From the NCBI RefSeq assembly GCF_001883705.2, contig NZ_MDEQ02000001.1, positions 310,001-374,000 on the forward strand: a stretch of 64,000 nt of DNA, written 5' to 3'. A program made the translations under genes and the position numbers. Of this stretch, positions 35,304 through 44,155 are shown one piece after another; the stretch's first letter is position 1; every line of letters starts with the position of its first letter. The stretch is from Burkholderia catarinensis (GTDB taxonomy: Bacteria; Pseudomonadota; Gammaproteobacteria; Burkholderiales; Burkholderiaceae). The notes below the pieces were generated by a model. That model did not search any database, was not told the DNA's origin, and worked only from the letters and a program-made list of their open reading frames with translations.

Positions 35304-36647
35304 TCATTCGTCGGCCTCTTTCACGACTTTCGGATAGACGCGCACGAGTACGATGCGCGGCCCGTTCATCTTCTTCACGACGACGTCGAAGCGGTCGAAC
35401 GACACGCGCTGCCCTTCGGTCGGCAGGTCGCTGAGCGCCTGGATCACGAGGCCGCCGACCGATTCCGCGCGGCCTTCGTCGATGTCGATGCCGAGCGCCT
35501 GTTCGAGCGACACGACGGGCAGGCTGCCCTTGCCCATCAGCGTGCCGTCATCGAGGCGGCTCCAGTCGGCGTCGCCCTGGCGGAACTCGTCGTGGATCTG
35601 GCCGACCAGCGCGCCGAGCAGGTTGTCGAGCGTCAGGAAGCCGATCGGCTTCTCGCTCTTGTTGCCGACCAGCGCGAAGTGCGGCGCGCCCTTGCGGAAG
35701 CGGCGGAACAGGTCGAGCGCCGGGGTGTCGGGCCTCACGTACTGCACCGGGCGCACGTAGTCGGACAGGTCTTCGAGCGCCGCGCCCGCGTGACGCGCGA
35801 GCAGCAGGTCCTTCAGGTGGATCAGCCCGCTCACCTGTTCGCGCGACGCATCCTCGAACAGCGGATAGCGGCTGAAGCGGTGCCGCGCGACGATCTCCAT
35901 GTTGTCGGGCAGCGGCAGGTCGCGCCGCAGCCCGATCATTTCATGGGCCGGCCGCATCAGGTCCGACACGGTCATCGACGAAAAATCGAGCGAATGCGCG
36001 AGCGTGTTCCACTCGTCGTTGCTGTACGTGCCGCGCGCCGGCTGTGCCGCGTTGCCGGCCGTGCTGCGGCGGCTGCGCAGGATCAGCTTCAACTCGTCGG
36101 TCGAGTAGTGCGCGTCGCCGCCGTGGTCGGCCGACAGCCCCGCGAGCCGGAGCACCGCGTTGGCGCTGTTGTTGAGCACCCAGATCGCCGGATACATCGC
36201 CCAGTAGAACGCATAGAGCGGCAGCGCGACCCACAGGCCGACCTTCTCGGACTGGCGGATCGCCATCGATTTCGGCGCAAGCTCGCCGACGACGATGTGC
36301 AGGAACGAGATCAGCGAGAACGCGAACACGAGCGAGATCAGGTGCACGACGCGTTCGGACTCCACGCCGATCAGGTCGAGCAGCGGGCCGATCAGTTGCG
36401 CGAAGGCCGGTTCGCCGACCCAGCCGAGGCCGAGCGACGCCAGCGTGATGCCGAGCTGGCACGCGGAAAGATACGCGTCGAGCCGGCTGTGCACGATGCC
36501 GAGGATGCGGCCGCGCAGGCCGTGCTTGCGGGCCAGTGTCTTGACGCGCGTCGCGCGCAGTTTGACGAGGCCGAATTCGGCCGCGACGAAGAACCCGTTC
36601 AGGGCCACCAGGAACAACGCGCCGATGAGCGCGAAGATCTGTAACAA
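35304..36647 (-). CDS. CorC/HlyC (CNNM-type) membrane transporter or hemolysin-family protein
   Basis: 447 residues, inner membrane. DUF21 transmembrane domain at ~1-200 (LIGALFLVALNGFFVAAEFGLV, CQLGITLASLGLGWVGEP, ISFLHIVVGELAPKSMAI), a CBS pair at ~220-340 (MTVSDLMRPAHEMIGL, VSGLIHLKDLLLA, LTLDNLLGALVGQIHDEF) and the C-terminal CorC_HlyC domain (~365-440). The family is linked to Mg2+/Co2+ handling. The start is a TTG with GGAG seven bases before; the conserved MLQIFALIGAL start leaves no better codon. The ThiE-like gene follows. Confidence 0.92.
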   Translation of the reverse strand: MLQIFALIGALFLVALNGFFVAAEFGLVKLRATRVKTLARKHGLRGRILGIVHSRLDAYLSACQLGITLASLGLGWVGEPAFAQLIGPLLDLIGVESERVVHLISLVFAFSLISFLHIVVGELAPKSMAIRQSEKVGLWVALPLYAFYWAMYPAIWVLNNSANAVLRLAGLSADHGGDAHYSTDELKLILRSRRSTAGNAAQPARGTYSNDEWNTLAHSLDFSSMTVSDLMRPAHEMIGLRRDLPLPDNMEIVARHRFSRYPLFEDASREQVSGLIHLKDLLLARHAGAALEDLSDYVRPVQYVRPDTPALDLFRRFRKGAPHFALVGNKSEKPIGFLTLDNLLGALVGQIHDEFRQGDADWSRLDDGTLMGKGSLPVVSLEQALGIDIDEGRAESVGGLVIQALSDLPTEGQRVSFDRFDVVVKKMNGPRIVLVRVYPKVVKEADE

Positions 36648-36724
36648 AGAATCGCTCCGGTTATGACAGACCCATCAGTATAGGGCCGGAAAGGAATTTG
36701 TAATGTCTTGGGGCGGCCGACCGC

Positions 36725-37504
36725 TTACACCGGCGCCTCGCAGGGGACGGAGAACGTGATGACGGTTGCCGCGCCGTCGGTGAACGCGGTATGCGAAAAC
36801 GCGCCGCCGTGCGCGAGCGCGACGCGCTGGCAGAGCGCGAGCGCCCAGGCGCTCCGCTTTGCGTCGCGCTCGCGCAGCATCTCGCGCCGCGCGAACGCTT
36901 CGAACGCGTGCGGTTGCGCGGGATCGGCGAGCGCGTCGGCGCTCACGGTGCAGGTGGCGCGCGCGACGAACTGCGCGCCGTCGCGCGTGCACGCGAACGT
37001 CACGCGGCCGCCGGCGGCGCTGGCTTCGACGGCCGCCGTCAGCATGGTCCAGAGCGCCTGCGCGATGCGTTCGCGGTCGGCGACCAGCGACGGCTCGCCG
37101 TCGGGCAGCGTCGCGTCGAGCGCGACTTGCCGTGCGTCGGCGAGCGCAAACCGGACAAGCGCGATCGAATCGTCGAGCAGCGCGCGCAGCGCGAATGGCT
37201 GCGGTGCGATCGCGAGCGTGCGCGTTTCCGCGCGCGGCGCATCGAGCACGTCGTCGATCAGCGCGACCTGCTGGTCGATGCCCGTGCGGATGCCGGCGAG
37301 CGCGCGCTGAAGGTTGGGGTCGGCGTTGGCGAGCTGGCGCTCGAGCACGTACGCCCAGCTATGCATCGCGTTCAGCGGGCTGCGCAGGTCGTGAGACGCG
37401 GTGGAGAGCGCCTGGTCGCGCAGGAACAGCGCCGCCTGGGTGGCGTAATGCGCTGCGCGTTCGCGCAGCAGGTCGGCGGCGGGATCGGCGGAGATGGACG
37501 TCAC
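36725..37504 (-). CDS. Histidine-kinase-like protein with intact H-box but degenerate ATP-binding domain
   Basis: 259 residues. The dimerisation domain carries the H-box ASHDLRSPLNAM (His38), then a helical hairpin. The HATPase region (~120-255) has lost the key residues: the N-box reads TMLTAAVEAS without Asn, DxGxG is missing, and the G2 box is KRSAWALALCQRVALAHGG. No membrane segment, PAS or HAMP domain precedes the H-box. It is probably not a working kinase, but perhaps a phosphotransfer or dimerisation partner. The start is a GTG without a clear ribosome-binding site. No response-regulator gene is adjacent. Confidence 0.8.
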   Translation of the reverse strand: MTSISADPAADLLRERAAHYATQAALFLRDQALSTASHDLRSPLNAMHSWAYVLERQLANADPNLQRALAGIRTGIDQQVALIDDVLDAPRAETRTLAIAPQPFALRALLDDSIALVRFALADARQVALDATLPDGEPSLVADRERIAQALWTMLTAAVEASAAGGRVTFACTRDGAQFVARATCTVSADALADPAQPHAFEAFARREMLRERDAKRSAWALALCQRVALAHGGAFSHTAFTDGAATVITFSVPCEAPV

Positions 37505-37571
37505 GGAGCAGGCCTGTCGGAAGCGGTTGGCGTGGAAGTCACGCGAACCGCCATTATAGGGACGGTGCGTG

Positions 37572-38495
37572 TCACGCCGGCAGCGCGTCCTCGTCCTTTT
37601 TCGGTGCGTCGCGGTTCGGCAGCAACTGGCACGCGAGCAGGCCGGCCAGCATCAGTGCGCAGCCGACGAGTGCGCGCGGCGTGAGCGTTTCGCCGAGCGC
37701 GGCCCAGCCGGCGATTGCCGCGAACACGCCTTCCGTGCTGAAGATCACGGCCGCGTGCGCGGGCGCCGCGTCGCGTTGCGCGACGACCTGCAGCGTATAG
37801 CCGACGCCGACCGACAGCAGCCCGCCGTACAGCAGCGTCGGCAGCGCGCCGCGCAGCATCGCGACGCCGACCGGCTCGACGGCGAGACCGACCGCGAGGC
37901 ACGCCACGCCGCATACGACGAACTGCAGGAACGCGAGCACGAGCGGATCGTGGCGTTTCGCGAGATGGCCGACGGCCATCACGTGCGCGGCGATGACGAC
38001 GGCGCCCGCGAGCTGGAACCAGTCGCCGTAGAGCACCGAGAAATGCTCGTCGATGCTGAGGAAATACAGGCCGATCGCCGCGAGCAGCGCGCCGAACCAC
38101 GTGCCCGCGCCGATCCGGTGACGCGCGAACACGCCCATCAGCGGCACGATCACGACGTACAGCGAGCTGATGAAGCCCGCGTTCGCGACCCGCGTGTACT
38201 GCAGGCCGAACTGCTGCATCGAGATCGACACGGCGAGCAGCCCGCCGAGCGCGAGGCCCGGCAGCAGCAGCGCCGGTTCGCGGCGGATCGCCGCGAGCTG
38301 CGCGCGCGACGCCGTGTTGAGCATCAACAGCGGCACCAGCACGAGTGCGCCGAGCAGGAAGCGCAGCCCGGTGAACAGGAACGGCCCGATCACGTCGAGG
38401 CTCAGGCGTTGCGCGACGAAAGCGGAACCCCAGATCGCAGCGGCGGCGAGCATCAGCAGGTTGGCGCGGAGGTGCTTGCGGGCTTCGGGTTTCAT
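37572..38495 (-). CDS. EamA/DMT-superfamily transporter
   Basis: 307 residues with ten predicted membrane helices in two EamA repeats. The first starts LLMLAAAAIWGSAFVAQRL; the second includes GGLLSVGVGYTLQVVAQRDA and AVIFSTEGVFAAIAGWAALGE. It is a probable metabolite or amino-acid exporter of the inner membrane with unknown substrate. A short charged tail (PKKDEDALPA) ends the protein. It lies 41 bases downstream of a LysR gene on the same strand, which may regulate or be co-transcribed with it. Confidence 0.9.
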   Translation of the reverse strand: MKPEARKHLRANLLMLAAAAIWGSAFVAQRLSLDVIGPFLFTGLRFLLGALVLVPLLMLNTASRAQLAAIRREPALLLPGLALGGLLAVSISMQQFGLQYTRVANAGFISSLYVVIVPLMGVFARHRIGAGTWFGALLAAIGLYFLSIDEHFSVLYGDWFQLAGAVVIAAHVMAVGHLAKRHDPLVLAFLQFVVCGVACLAVGLAVEPVGVAMLRGALPTLLYGGLLSVGVGYTLQVVAQRDAAPAHAAVIFSTEGVFAAIAGWAALGETLTPRALVGCALMLAGLLACQLLPNRDAPKKDEDALPA

Positions 38496-38536
38496 CGGAA
38501 TTTGTCTGGAGATTGCGGGCGGCGAAACGCGATAGC

Positions 38537-39394
38537 TTACGCCGAGATTGCAAGGCTGTCGGCAAACCTGCGCAATGCAGCGGCCGCGCGTGCGTCGCGC
38601 ACGCGCGAATACAGCACGACTTGCGACTGCGGCAGCGGCGGCAGGCCGAATTTCGCGCCGACGTCGACCAACGTGCGCGGTGCGACGCGCCGTGCGAGCG
38701 GGCAGACGGCGAGCCCCGCCGCCGCGGCCGCCGTCACCGCCGCGACACCGCCGCCCGTAAAGCGCTCGCGCCACGGCCGACCCGCATGGTCGAGCGCGCG
38801 CAGCGCAGCGGCGCGCACGCCGCACGGGCCGGCCAGCACCGCGAGCGGCAGCGGTTCACCCGCGCGCGGCGCCCAGTCCGGTGCGGCGAGCCAGGCCAGC
38901 GGTTCGGTGAACAGCAGCGTGCCGTCGTCGCGCGGCGGGTCCTCGCCGGGCTCGTGCCGCACGATCGCCGCGTCGAGCCGGCGTTCGTCGTATTGCGCGA
39001 GCAGGCCCGCCGACATCCCGAGATGCATTTCCAGCGACAGCCCCGGATCCTGCCGGTGCAGGCTCGTGAGCACGGCCGGCAGGTCGGGCACCGCGACGTG
39101 CTCGCTGACGCCGAGCGACAGGCGGTGCGTGCCGGCCGAGATCGCGCCGAGCGCGTGGTCGTGCGCGTCGAGCAGCACCCGGGCGGCCGGCAGGAAGTTC
39201 TCGCCGTCGGCGGCCAGCTTGACCACGCGCGGCGTGCGCGCGAGCAGCGGCTTGCCGAGATGTGCTTCCAGCCGCTTCAGCTTCAGGCTGACGGCCGATT
39301 GCGTGGTGCCGAGCGCCTCGGCGGCGCGCGTGAAGCTGGCGAGGTCGGCGACCAGCACGAACGCGCGCACGGCATCGAGATCGAGTACTTTCAT
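38537..39394 (-). CDS. LysR-family transcriptional regulator
   Basis: 285 residues. The N-terminal winged helix-turn-helix is standard (LDAVRAFVLVADLASFTRAAEALGTTQSAVSLKLKRLE), followed by the periplasmic-binding-like effector domain (~90-285). It is divergent from a tautomerase gene with a palindrome between them, and upstream of the DMT exporter. Effector unknown; the neighbours suggest control of export or turnover of a small metabolite. Confidence 0.92.
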   Translation of the reverse strand: MKVLDLDAVRAFVLVADLASFTRAAEALGTTQSAVSLKLKRLEAHLGKPLLARTPRVVKLAADGENFLPAARVLLDAHDHALGAISAGTHRLSLGVSEHVAVPDLPAVLTSLHRQDPGLSLEMHLGMSAGLLAQYDERRLDAAIVRHEPGEDPPRDDGTLLFTEPLAWLAAPDWAPRAGEPLPLAVLAGPCGVRAAALRALDHAGRPWRERFTGGGVAAVTAAAAAGLAVCPLARRVAPRTLVDVGAKFGLPPLPQSQVVLYSRVRDARAAAALRRFADSLAISA

Positions 39395-39408
39395 TTTTAA
39401 CGTAAATG

Positions 39409-39423
39409 GATGAAATATTCATC
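39409..39423. promoter_or_regulatory. Candidate LysR-type operator
   Basis: GATGAA-ATA-TTCATC, perfect 6-bp arms, 15 bases upstream of the LysR start and 81 upstream of the tautomerase start, in an AT-rich divergent gap. A further TTCAT half-site follows at about 39432. This is a likely autoregulatory site. Confidence 0.5.
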
Positions 39424-39503
39424 GATGACTGTTCATTATAGATCGCCGGGGCTAACCTGACGCCGTGTTTCCGTTCTTCAACGTCACCGACAGGAGCAGG
39501 ACC

Positions 39504-39887
39504 ATGCCATTTACCCGTATCGCAGTACGCGAAGGCAAACCGGCCGCCTACCGCGCGGCACTCGTCGACGGCGTGCATCGCGCGCTGATGCACACGTTCA
39601 ACGTGCCCGAGGACGACATCTTCATGGTCGTGACCGAGCATGCGGCCGAGAACTTCGTGTTCGGCCGCCATTACCTCGATATCGAACGCAGCGACGATCT
39701 CGTGATGATCCAGATCACCGCGAACAACACGCGCACGCTCGAGCAGAAGCGGGCGCTGTACCGGACGATCGCGGAGAACCTCGCGCAGCAGCCCGGCGTG
39801 CGGCAGCAGGACGTATTCATCAGTCTCGTCGAGGTGCTGAAGGAGGACTGGTCGTTCGGCAACGGCATCGCGCAATACGCCGTTTGA
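39504..39887 (+). CDS. Tautomerase family protein
   Basis: 127 residues. The mature N-terminus begins with the catalytic Pro2 (MPFTRIAVREGK). The length and EDDIFMVVTEH, RSDDLVMIQITANNTRTLEQKRALY and GVRQQDVFISLVEV fit the two-module tautomerase type (Tautomerase_2) related to cis-CaaD/MSAD enzymes. Cytosolic. It is divergent from the LysR gene, which probably controls it. The substrate is unknown. Confidence 0.9.
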   Translation: MPFTRIAVREGKPAAYRAALVDGVHRALMHTFNVPEDDIFMVVTEHAAENFVFGRHYLDIERSDDLVMIQITANNTRTLEQKRALYRTIAENLAQQPGVRQQDVFISLVEVLKEDWSFGNGIAQYAV

Positions 39888-40014
39888 TGTGCGACAGGGG
39901 CGACGGGGCCGGATCGTCGCCTGAGCGTTTTCGCGACGTGTACTATTGAAGTTGCTTCACGGACGACGCCGGTGCAGACGATGCGCCGGCGATTCTTCAT
40001 GTGCAGGAGCCTCC

Positions 40015-41649
40015 ATGTCGCGTGTGCTGGAAATCGTGTTGTCACTGTCGCTGGAAGGTTGGCCGGTCAAGGCTGCAAGTCGTGCTCGTGGCGCGCAGCG
40101 CGACTTCGGCGCCGAACTCGTGCGCGCGTGGCGGATCTGCCCGCAGGTCCGGATGCGTCGCGGCCATGAGCGCGTGACGATCGAGCCGTGCCAGGTCGAG
40201 GAGGCCGAGCCGAGCCCCGGCGCGAGCTGGTGGACCTGGGTCGAGTCGGGCGCGCATGGAAGGCGGGTCGTTGCATCCCGCACGAAGGCGTTCGCGCCGG
40301 GCGTCACGGCGCGCGAATTGTTCGACGCGGAGCATGCGGGGATCGTCGTCGCGATGCCGTTACCCGTACCCGCGACGCCCGCCGCAGCCGATACCGACGC
40401 GCCGACAGGCGAAGTCGATGGCGTCGCACCGGACGCCACCGCGCACTCGGCCGCCGCAGCGCAGCCGGAATCGTCGGCCCTGTGCCTCGTCAGCGAACGG
40501 CGGCGCGGACGGTGGGCCGACGACAGCGGCGTCGTGGTCGAGATGACGCTCGACGACGTCACGCTGCACGGCGGCGGCGAGCCGCCGCGCCGCTACGTCG
40601 AGTTGCGCCTCACCGCGCCCGACTGGGAAACCTTCGCCGCGCGCACGGCCGCGCTGCACGCGCTGTTCGCCGCGGCGCGCGAACTGAGCGGCGCATGGCC
40701 CGCATTCGTGCAACTGACGAGCGTGATCGATCGCGCCTGCGCGGGTGAGCCGGCCGCCGCCAAGCCGGTCAAGGCGCAGTTCGTCGACCTGGCCGGCATC
40801 CGCACGCAGCGCGCCGCGCTGTTCGCGCTGTCCGGCGACATCGTCGCGCAATGGCTCGGCAACGAGGGCGGCGTGCTCGATCGCGACGATCCCGAGTTCG
40901 TGCACCAGATGCGCGTCGCGCTGCGCCGCCTGCGCACGCTGATGCGCTTCTTCCCGCGCTTTGCCGACCGGCAATGGAAGGACACGTTCGGCGTCGACCT
41001 GCGCTGGCTTGCCGCGCTGCTCGGCACGGTGCGCGACTGGGACGTGTTCTCGACCGAAAGCCTGCCCGCGCTGATCGCGGCCGACGGCGGCGGTGCCGAC
41101 TGGAACGGCACGCTCGACGCCGCGCGCGCGCAGTGCGTGGCCGCGCGCGTCGAGCTGCGGCAGGCGCTGCATTCGGCCCGCTACGCGCGGCTGACGCTCG
41201 GCTGGCTCGAATGGCTGAGCGCGCTTGCGCTGCCGCCTGCCGAAGGCGGCGACGCGCCGTCGCTGCGGCGTCACGCGACCAAGCGCGTGCGGCGGCTGTT
41301 CGGCCATCTTTACGCATCGCCGTCGCTCACGTCGCTCGACACGGCAGCGCGCCACCAGGTGCGGATCGACGCGAAGCGGCTGCGCTATGCGCTCGAATTC
41401 TTCGCGTCGCTGGCGTCGCGCCGCACGCGCAACGAGACGGTCAAGACGCTTGCGCGCGTGCAGAGCGTGCTTGGCGAAGCGAACGACACGATGGTCGCGC
41501 TGCATCATCTCGAGCAACTGGCTGCGCCGCCGTACCAGCTCGGTTTCGTGCGCGGCTACGGCGCGGCGCTCGAACAGCGCGCGGCGCGCGACGCCGAGGC
41601 GCTGCTGGCGAAGCTGCGTCCGCCGAAGCTCGACGGCAAGCCGCGTTGA
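40015..41649 (+). CDS. CYTH-CHAD domain protein
   Basis: 544 residues. The N-terminal region (~1-225) is a CYTH-like triphosphate tunnel fold, but the hallmark ExExK is degraded to LEIVLSLSL; SERRRGRWADDSGVVVEMTLDDV is retained. A proline/alanine-rich insert (~112-150) separates the halves. The C-terminal CHAD domain (~270-540) has its conserved histidine-arginine helices HQMRVALRRLRTLMRFF and HQVRIDAKRLRYALEFF, which bind polyphosphate. It is probably a polyphosphate-associated protein rather than an enzyme. AGGAG precedes the ATG. Confidence 0.88.
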   Translation: MSRVLEIVLSLSLEGWPVKAASRARGAQRDFGAELVRAWRICPQVRMRRGHERVTIEPCQVEEAEPSPGASWWTWVESGAHGRRVVASRTKAFAPGVTARELFDAEHAGIVVAMPLPVPATPAAADTDAPTGEVDGVAPDATAHSAAAAQPESSALCLVSERRRGRWADDSGVVVEMTLDDVTLHGGGEPPRRYVELRLTAPDWETFAARTAALHALFAAARELSGAWPAFVQLTSVIDRACAGEPAAAKPVKAQFVDLAGIRTQRAALFALSGDIVAQWLGNEGGVLDRDDPEFVHQMRVALRRLRTLMRFFPRFADRQWKDTFGVDLRWLAALLGTVRDWDVFSTESLPALIAADGGGADWNGTLDAARAQCVAARVELRQALHSARYARLTLGWLEWLSALALPPAEGGDAPSLRRHATKRVRRLFGHLYASPSLTSLDTAARHQVRIDAKRLRYALEFFASLASRRTRNETVKTLARVQSVLGEANDTMVALHHLEQLAAPPYQLGFVRGYGAALEQRAARDAEALLAKLRPPKLDGKPR

Positions 41650-41664
41650 GCGGCGCGCGCTGAC

Positions 41665-41670
41665 TATAAT
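41665..41670 (+). promoter_or_regulatory. Perfect -10 hexamer before modE
   Basis: TATAAT, 27 bases before the modE ATG, giving a leader of only about 20 nt. No good -35 hexamer is at 17 bp. Part of the likely modE promoter. Confidence 0.5.
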
Positions 41671-41697
41671 GGCCGCCCCTTTTTCGTACGCATCCCG

Positions 41698-42534
41698 ATG
41701 ACCGACGCACCGCCTCCTTCCCCGTCCGCCGAACCGCTCGAACTGGGCGGCGAGCTGTGGCTGCGCGCCGGCGAGCAGACGCTCGGCGGCGCCACGCGCA
41801 TCGCGCTGCTCGCGGCGATCGGCGACACCGGGTCGATCACGCGCGCGGCGAAGGCTGTCGGCCTCAGCTACAAGGCCGCATGGGATGCGGTCGACACGAT
41901 GAACAACCTCGCCGGCGAACCGCTCGTCGCGCGTTCGACGGGCGGCAAGGGCGGCGGCGGCACGACGCTGACGCCGCGCGCGACGTCGCTGATCGCCGCG
42001 TTCCGCACGATCGAGCGCGAGCACCGCCGTTTCATCGAGGCCGCGAGCGCGGCCGTTGCCGGCTTCGACGTCGACTGGGCGCTGATCGGCCGGATCGGGA
42101 TGAAGACCAGCGCGCGCAACCAGTTGTTCGGCAAGATCGCGTCGATCGTGCGCGGCACCGTCAACGACGAGGTGACGCTCACGCTGCCCGGCGGGCAGCC
42201 GGTCGTCGCCGTGCTGACGCACGAAAGCGCCGATGCGCTCGGCCTGCAGGCCGGCGCGGACGCATGCGCGCTGGTGAAGGCATCGTGGGTCGTGCTTGCG
42301 GTCGACGATGGCGGGCCCGACCTGAAGGTGTCCGCGCGGAACCGGCTGCGCGGCAGCGTCGAAGCCGTCGTGGCGGGGGCGGTGAACAGCGAAGTGACGC
42401 TGGCGCTCGACGGCGGCGGAACGCTGGCGGCCGTCGTCACCAACGACAGCGTCGATGCGCTGCAGCTCGGCGCAGGCCGGCGGGCGATCGCACTGTTCAA
42501 GGCGTCGAGCGTGATTCTCGCGGTGACGGGCTGA
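41698..42534 (+). CDS. modE: Molybdate-responsive regulator ModE
   Basis: 278 residues. The N-terminal LysR-like winged helix (~28-125: IALLAAIGDTGSITRAAKAVGLSYKAAWDAVDTMNN, GGKGGGGTTLTPRA) is followed by two Mop/TOBE molybdate-binding domains (~137-205 and ~210-278: SARNQLFGKIASIVRGTVNDEVTL and SARNRLRGSVEAVVAGAVNSEVTL). With molybdate bound it represses modABC; a matching box lies before modA at 44987-45010. It converges on modC. A terminator hairpin follows. Confidence 0.94.
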   Translation: MTDAPPPSPSAEPLELGGELWLRAGEQTLGGATRIALLAAIGDTGSITRAAKAVGLSYKAAWDAVDTMNNLAGEPLVARSTGGKGGGGTTLTPRATSLIAAFRTIEREHRRFIEAASAAVAGFDVDWALIGRIGMKTSARNQLFGKIASIVRGTVNDEVTLTLPGGQPVVAVLTHESADALGLQAGADACALVKASWVVLAVDDGGPDLKVSARNRLRGSVEAVVAGAVNSEVTLALDGGGTLAAVVTNDSVDALQLGAGRRAIALFKASSVILAVTG

Positions 42535-42581
42535 CGGCGCGCGCAGGGCGGCGCGCGTCGGCGATCGTCTGAAAGACGGGG

Positions 42582-42633
42582 CGAAGCCGGCATCGCACAG
42601 CGTCTGCACGGCACCGGCTTCGTTTCCGTTTTC
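42582..42633 (+). terminator. Terminator of modE
   Basis: CGAAGCCGG (42582-42590) pairs with CCGGCTTCG (42614-42622), a 9-bp stem with a long loop, directly followed by TTTCCGTTTTC. It is 48 bases past the modE stop in the convergent gap to modC. Confidence 0.65.
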
Positions 42634-42701
42634 AGCTTATGCCGCCATGCGCGGCTTCTCTCAGGCCCCAACGTGCCTGCCACGACCACGGCCTCGCGCG
42701 T

Positions 42702-43403
42702 TCATGCGACGCGCGTCGGCCACTCGGCGTGCGGCGGTGTCGCCTGCACGCGTCCTTCGCTCAACTGCACGACCTGGTCGCCGAACGCGGCGACATCGTC
42801 GGGATCGTGCGAGATCAGCACCATCGGGATATCGAGCCGTGCCTGCAGTTCGGCCAGCTCGTGGCGCATGCGCTGGCGCATCGCGCTGTCGAGTGCCGCG
42901 AACGGTTCGTCGAGCAGCAGGATCCGGGGCTGCGCGACCAGCGCGCGCGCGAGCGCGACGCGCTGCTTCTGCCCGCCCGACAGTTGCGACGGATACTGTC
43001 CCGCGAGCGCTTCGAGATCGAATGCGTGCAGCCAGTACGCGACTTCGGGCGGCACCGTCTTCGCGCGCGGGTTGCGCAGCCCCGACATCAGCCCGAACGC
43101 GATGTTCTGGCGCACGTTCAGATGCGGAAACAGCGCGTAGTCCTGGAACAGGTACGCGACGCGGCGTTCGCGGGTCGGCACGTCGATGCGGCGCCCGGCG
43201 TCGAACAGCAGTTCGCCGTTCAGCGAGATCGTGCCTTCGTCGGGCGACAGCAGGCCGGCGATCGCCTGCAGCGTCATGCTCTTGCCCGCGCCGGACGGCC
43301 CGAACAGCACGACGCGCTGCGTCGTTGCCGTGAACGACAGGTCGAGCGTGAAGCGGCGCTCGGCGTTCGCGTAGGTCTTGCGGATGTCGACGACGAGGCT
43401 CAT
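42702..43403 (-). CDS. modC: Molybdate ABC transporter ATP-binding protein ModC
   Basis: 233 residues. Walker A FGPSGAGKSMT, Q-loop YLFQDYALFPHL, ABC signature QLSGGQKQR, Walker B ILLLDEPFAALD and the H-switch VLISHDPDD are all present. It energises molybdate import with ModB and ModA. It is shorter than typical ModC (~350): the C-terminal Mop regulatory domain is missing, so it lacks the usual molybdate-sensing tail. GGAGG precedes the ATG. It is the last gene of modABC. Confidence 0.92.
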   Translation of the reverse strand: MSLVVDIRKTYANAERRFTLDLSFTATTQRVVLFGPSGAGKSMTLQAIAGLLSPDEGTISLNGELLFDAGRRIDVPTRERRVAYLFQDYALFPHLNVRQNIAFGLMSGLRNPRAKTVPPEVAYWLHAFDLEALAGQYPSQLSGGQKQRVALARALVAQPRILLLDEPFAALDSAMRQRMRHELAELQARLDIPMVLISHDPDDVAAFGDQVVQLSEGRVQATPPHAEWPTRVA

Positions 43404-43467
43404 GCGGGCCTCCGCCGAAGCAACCGGGCCGCCGAACGACACAGGCGATACGAACGAGACAGGCGCT

Positions 43468-44145
43468 TCATGTCAGCTGACTCCGCCGGGCACGCGAAGG
43501 CACGAGCCAGCCGGTCGCGAGCAGCACGAGCACGCAGGTGATCGACGTCACCAGCACGAGGAAGTTGGCCGTGCTGTCGTCGCCGGCCTGCACGGCTGCA
43601 TAGATTGCGACCGACAGCGTCTGCGTGCGGCCGGGCAGGTTGCCCGCGATCATCAGCGTCGCGCCGAACTCGCCGAGCGCGCGCGCGAACGCGAGCAGCG
43701 CGCCCGCGAGGATCCCGCGCGTGGCGAGCGGCAGCGTCACGCGGAAGAACACCGCGGTTTCGCCGAGCCCGAGCGTGCGCGCGGCGCGCTCGAGATGCGG
43801 ATCGACGCCCTCGAACGCCGCACGCGCCGATTTCAGGATCAGCGGAAACGCGACGACCATCGACGCGATCACTGCGCCTTGCCACGTGAAGACGAGCTCG
43901 ATGCCGAGCTTGTCGAGCCATGCGCCGAACACGCCGCGCCGGCCGAGCAGCACGAGCAGGTAATAGCCGAGTACCGTCGGCGGCAGTACGAGCGGCAGCG
44001 TCAGCAGCGAATCGACGACGTCGCGCAGCGGCGAACGCCAGCGCGCGAGCACGAACGCGGCTGCGACGCCGAGCACGATGTCGAGCGCGGTCGCCCAGCC
44101 GGCAACCTTCAGCGACAGCAGCAGCGGTACCCAGGCGTCTTGCAT
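43468..44145 (-). CDS. modB: Molybdate ABC transporter permease ModB
   Basis: 225 residues, about five membrane helices. It starts with VPLLLSLKVAGWATALDIVLGVAAAFVLARW and has LPLVLPPTVLGYYLLVLLG and the EAA-type loop AARTLGLGETAVFFRVTLPLA that docks with ModC. Ten bases after modA and 64 before modC, so clearly one operon. Confidence 0.93.
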   Translation of the reverse strand: MQDAWVPLLLSLKVAGWATALDIVLGVAAAFVLARWRSPLRDVVDSLLTLPLVLPPTVLGYYLLVLLGRRGVFGAWLDKLGIELVFTWQGAVIASMVVAFPLILKSARAAFEGVDPHLERAARTLGLGETAVFFRVTLPLATRGILAGALLAFARALGEFGATLMIAGNLPGRTQTLSVAIYAAVQAGDDSTANFLVLVTSITCVLVLLATGWLVPSRARRSQLT

Positions 44146-44155
44146 CGCGTTACGC

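Noticed and set aside
37497-37571. Possible response-regulator partner next to the histidine-kinase-like gene
   Set aside because: The gap contains no receiver-domain gene; the neighbours are a CorC-type transporter and a DMT exporter.
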